Shown here in pieces: positions 61,315 to 64,000 of a stretch of 64,000 nucleotides of DNA (position 1 is the first letter of the stretch; the number at the start of each line of letters is the position of its first letter). The notes beneath the pieces are model-generated. The model made no database searches, had not been told where the DNA came from, and was given only the letters and a program-made list of their open reading frames with translations. Both the position numbers and the translations under genes were made by a program. This stretch comes from an uncultured Clostridia bacterium. Lineage in GTDB: Bacteria; Bacillota; Clostridia; Oscillospirales; Acutalibacteraceae. Location: positions 1 through 64,000 of the forward strand of contig CALWUY010000053.1 of NCBI GenBank assembly GCA_944384855.1, written 5' to 3'.

Positions 61315-62475
61315 TTATATAACTCTTACCCTGATTACGCCTTCAATGGATTCAATTTCCGCCGCAACCGCATCGGTATCAGAATCTCCTATATCAAGCA
61401 TGGTATACGCATAGTCTCCACGGGACTTATTTACCATATTCTCGATATTTACTCCGTCTTCCGCGATTATACCTGTAATGGTTGTAATCATATTTGGAAT
61501 GTTTTTATGAATTACGCATACGCGGTGCTCTCCGCTGCGCGGCATTGTTACCTCAGGAAGATTTACCGAATTGACTATATTTCCGTTTTCAATATAATCA
61601 ATCAGCTCATTTGCCGCCATGGACGCACAGTTATCCTCAGATTCAGGTGTCGAGGCACCCAAATGCGGAATCGCAATTACTCCGTCAACATCAAGCACTT
61701 CTTCTGTCGGGAAATCGGTAACATAAGCCGCAACCTTGCCTGATTCCAAAGCTGATTTAATCGCGCTGTTATCAACAAGCCCGCCGCGGGCGAAATTAAG
61801 AATACGCACCCCGTCTTTCATCTTGGCAATGCTTTCGGTATTTATTAATTTATTGGTTGCTTCCGTGAGCGGAACATGAATTGTAATGTAATCACATTTT
61901 GCGAAAATTTCATTAATATCGTTAATATAGATTGCATTGTGATTTAAGTTCCATGCAGATTTAACCGAGAGATAAGGATCGTATCCATACACTTTCATAC
62001 CCAGATGATTGGCAGCATTAGCGACAACAACTCCTATTGCACCCAATCCGATAACACCCAGTGACTTTCCTTTTATCTCAGGACCGGCAAATGCACCTTT
62101 GCCTTTTTCAACGAGCTTTTCTACCGCGTCTCCTTCTCCCTTGAGAGTTTTTGCCCACTCTATGCCTGAAACTACACGGCGAGATGAAATTAAAAGACCT
62201 GCTATTACAAGTTCTTTAACCGCGTTTGCATTGGCACCGGGAGTGTTGAAGACAACTATTCCCTGCTCAGAGCATCTGTCAATCGGTATATTGTTGGTTC
62301 CAGCTCCTGCGCGCGCAATCGCTTTCATTGATGCCGGGAACTCGGTGTCATGCAAGGCCGCAGACCTTACAATCGCACCGTCAGCATTTTCGACCTCATC
62401 GCCTACGGTATATTTTTCATCAAAAACCTCAAGACCTGTCTTCGATATTTTGTTGTATGTTTTTATCTTATACAT
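61315..62475 (-). CDS. serA: D-3-phosphoglycerate dehydrogenase
   Basis: 386 residues. Oxidises 3-phosphoglycerate, the first step to serine. Contains ARAGAGTNNIPID, NTPGANANAVKELVIAGLL, SLGVIGLGAIGVVVANAANH (NAD), LNFARGGLVDNSAIK, PHLGASTPESEDN and a C-terminal ACT domain (MITTITGIIAEDGVNIENMV). Short form with an ACT domain but no ASB domain. Overlaps the serC stop (TAATG). Confidence 0.94.
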   Translation of the reverse strand: MYKIKTYNKISKTGLEVFDEKYTVGDEVENADGAIVRSAALHDTEFPASMKAIARAGAGTNNIPIDRCSEQGIVVFNTPGANANAVKELVIAGLLISSRRVVSGIEWAKTLKGEGDAVEKLVEKGKGAFAGPEIKGKSLGVIGLGAIGVVVANAANHLGMKVYGYDPYLSVKSAWNLNHNAIYINDINEIFAKCDYITIHVPLTEATNKLINTESIAKMKDGVRILNFARGGLVDNSAIKSALESGKVAAYVTDFPTEEVLDVDGVIAIPHLGASTPESEDNCASMAANELIDYIENGNIVNSVNLPEVTMPRSGEHRVCVIHKNIPNMITTITGIIAEDGVNIENMVNKSRGDYAYTMLDIGDSDTDAVAAEIESIEGVIRVRVI

Positions 62476-63557
62476 TACGCGTTTTCCTCCTCGAACTTCT
62501 TCATAAACTCAACCAGTTTCTCGACGCCTTCAACAGGCATAGCATTGTATATTGAAGCACGCATACCGCCTACGCTGCGGTGTCCTTTCAGATTGACAAA
62601 TCCCGCTTTTTTGGCCTCTGCTACAAACTTAGCGTCTAATTCATCACTGCCTGTCACAAAAGGAACATTCATTAAAGAGCGGTCTTCCGGAACAACCGTG
62701 CCCTTAAACAGCTTGCTGCTGTCAAGAAAATCATAAAGTATCCTGGCCTTTTTCTCGTTGATTTCCTTCATAACCTCAAGTCCGCCCATCTTTTTGATCC
62801 ACTTGAATGTAAGTCCGGCAATGTAAATAGCGTAGCATGGCGGTGTATTAAACATCGATCCGTTTTCGCTGTGTGTATCATATTTCAGCATAGTGGGGGT
62901 TATATCCATTGCATTGCCTATGAGATCCTTGCGGATTATTACAATCGTAACACCGGCAGGCGCAACATTTTTCTGGGCACCGGCATACAAAAGTCCGAAC
63001 TTTGATACATCAATGGGTTCTGACAGTATGCAGCTTGATATATCGGCAACGAGCGGAACATCGCCTGTATCCGGCAAAGTATGATACTTTGTACCGTAAA
63101 TAGTATTATTCATGCATATATGAACATAATCTGCTTCCGAATCAAAATCCGCAGCAGTTGTCTTAGGTATATAGCTGAATGTTTTGTCCTTTGATGACGC
63201 AACCTCACGGGCAGCTCCGTAACGTGCCGCCTCTTTATAAGCCTTTGTTGCCCACTGACCGGTAATTATATAATCAGCCTTACCGTTCTTGGTCATAAGA
63301 TTAAGAGGAATCATGGCAAACTGTGTAGAAGCGCCTCCCTGCAGGAAAAGCACCTCGTAGTTTTCGGGTATATTCATAATCTCACGAAGATTTGCCTCTG
63401 TCTCATCGAATATTGCCTGATACTCTTTTGACCTGTGCGACATTTCCATAACCGACTGTCCGGTTTCTCCGTATTCCAACATTTCCGCCGCCGCGGTTTT
63501 CAGCACATCCTCCGGTAACATTGAGGGACCCGCACTGAAATTATATACTCTTGCCAT
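62475..63557 (-). CDS. serC: phosphoserine aminotransferase
   Basis: About 360 residues from the ATG at 63557 (AGGAGG 7 bases upstream); the frame extends 21 codons further but without support. NFSAGPSMLPEDVLKTAAAE, LFLQGGASTQFAMIPLNLM, ADISSCILSEPIDVSKFGLL, YAGAQKNVAPAGVTIVII (PLP lysine) and the C-terminal HRSVGGMRASIYNAMP. Second step of serine synthesis; serB is not in the window. Confidence 0.95.
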   Translation of the reverse strand: MARVYNFSAGPSMLPEDVLKTAAAEMLEYGETGQSVMEMSHRSKEYQAIFDETEANLREIMNIPENYEVLFLQGGASTQFAMIPLNLMTKNGKADYIITGQWATKAYKEAARYGAAREVASSKDKTFSYIPKTTAADFDSEADYVHICMNNTIYGTKYHTLPDTGDVPLVADISSCILSEPIDVSKFGLLYAGAQKNVAPAGVTIVIIRKDLIGNAMDITPTMLKYDTHSENGSMFNTPPCYAIYIAGLTFKWIKKMGGLEVMKEINEKKARILYDFLDSSKLFKGTVVPEDRSLMNVPFVTGSDELDAKFVAEAKKAGFVNLKGHRSVGGMRASIYNAMPVEGVEKLVEFMKKFEEENA

Positions 63558-63648
63558 AATTATACCTCCTATAATATTGGTAGTGAACCGGGCAGATTTT
63601 TGATAAATCCGACCGAACACTATTCTTTTTAATATGACATTGTAATAT

Positions 63649-63677
63649 ATTATATTCCCTCAAATACGATTTGTCAA
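63649..63677 (-). promoter_or_regulatory. SigA promoter of serC-serA
   Basis: Minus strand TTGACA (63677-63672), 17 bases, TATAAT (63654-63649): perfect consensus. Confidence 0.93.
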
Positions 63678-63679
63678 TA

Positions 63680-63703
63680 GTTTGTGAATATTTTCACGAA
63701 CTT
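63680..63703. promoter_or_regulatory. dyad upstream of the serC -35 box
   Basis: GTGAA-TATT-TTCAC with flanks extending the symmetry to about 24 bases (AGTT at one end and AACT at the other), lying just upstream of the serC promoter. Placed where an activator or a repressor of a bent promoter would bind. No regulator can be named. Confidence 0.4.
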
Positions 63704-63787
63704 TTTGTCCGATTTTATAACATTTTAAAAATCTTTGTTAAAAAAATAACATACTTTTGCAATTGCTACGCAGTTTTGTATATTTTA

Positions 63788-63816
63788 TTGACACTTTAAC
63801 GAAAAAATGTTATAGT
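63788..63816 (+). promoter_or_regulatory. SigA promoter of cohesin-like gene
   Basis: TTGACA (63788-63793), 17 bases, TATAGT (63811-63816), 30 bases before the ATG. Confidence 0.9.
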
Positions 63817-63845
63817 ATTAATATCAAATCCAAAGGAGCAATATT

Positions 63846-64000
63846 ATGCGGAAAAAAGCCTTTTCGGTATTATGCTGCGCTTTGTTTACTGTGTGTCTGT
63901 TACTCCAGAAGACATCAGTATCCGCGGCTGTCATCAACGAGGGCATTATAACCGTAGCGTCTGTTACCGGAAATACCGGCGATACGGTAATTGTGCCGAT
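63846..64000 (+). CDS. start of a secreted, probably cohesin-containing protein (partial)
   Basis: Cut by the window end after 51 codons. ATG at 63846 with AGGAG 7 bases before it. Signal peptide of about 28 residues (KKAFSVLCCALFTVCLLLQ, then a cleavage region near VSAA). The mature start contains ITVASVTGNTGDTVIVP, very like the opening strand of type I cohesins (family pattern V-x-V-G-x-V-x-G-x-x-GDTV-x-VPV). If right, this is a scaffold that dockerin proteins, including two in this window, could dock to. Only the first strand is visible, so the call is provisional. Confidence 0.6.
   Translation, partial: MRKKAFSVLCCALFTVCLLLQKTSVSAAVINEGIITVASVTGNTGDTVIVP

Noticed and set aside
63757-63951. 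Plus-strand frame of 64 codons at the right edge
   Set aside because: It overlaps the promoter and a better frame starting at 63846, which has AGGAG and a signal peptide.

Overview
The window reads as chromosomal DNA of an anaerobic, spore-forming member of the Clostridia, most like the Ruminococcaceae/Oscillospiraceae. The reasons are: sporulation genes of the yabM-yabO-yabP-yabQ-divIC-yabR type, a YlmC/YmxH protein and a GerQ-like protein; T-box control of an amino-acid gene; SigA promoters with TTGACA and TATAAT boxes 17 bases apart; strong AGGAGG ribosome sites; and secreted proteins ending in type I dockerins, with a probable cohesin protein starting at the right edge. I saw no insertion sequence, prophage or CRISPR array. 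The only RNA gene I recognise is tRNA-Thr(GGT).

Layout. 1-1.3 kb: a toroid-like protein and tRNA-Thr. 1.4-3 kb: a lone trpB behind a tryptophan T-box, then maf. 3.5-8.1 kb: a membrane protein, pcrA and rpsF-ssb-rpsR. 8.1-14.7 kb (+ strand): coaX, an ECF transporter S component, an Lrp/AsnC regulator with an aminotransferase, and a 1104-residue secreted dockerin protein. 14.8-20.7 kb: an SPFH protein, rsmA, a small XRE regulator, a cytosolic TIM-barrel glycosidase, deoD and a GerQ-like protein. 20.7-30.1 kb (- strand): one tightly packed nine-gene operon holding the whole shikimate pathway plus the Phe and Tyr branches. 30.2-38.3 kb: mreB-like, comF-like, recD2, cdaR-cdaA and a class V PLP enzyme with a DUF3343 protein. 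38.4-40.8 kb: a polar amino-acid ABC transporter. 41-46.8 kb: membrane proteins, a pseudouridine synthase, an SGNH hydrolase, an RNA methyltransferase and a lone fumarase alpha subunit. 46.8-51 kb: the sporulation/division cluster. 51-59.6 kb: a nucleosidase, a uridine-kinase-like protein, hemZ, an MBL hydrolase, dtd, rel and recJ. 59.7-64 kb: a secreted transglutaminase-dockerin protein, serC-serA, and the start of the cohesin-like protein.

How the genes work together. Aromatic amino-acid synthesis dominates, and it appears to be controlled in two different ways. trpB sits behind a T-box with a UGG specifier. The shikimate/Phe/Tyr operon is preceded by a SigA promoter, a 24-codon leader ORF rich in Phe codons (MFNFSIQFFYFIN at its start), a candidate antiterminator and an intrinsic terminator. 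That is the plan of a ribosome-mediated Phe attenuator, a type known mainly from proteobacteria, and it is the most interesting signal in the window. The second theme is a possible cellulosome-like extracellular assembly: two dockerin proteins and one probable cohesin protein. The genes between are mostly housekeeping (replication and repair, stringent response, c-di-AMP synthesis, sporulation and division).
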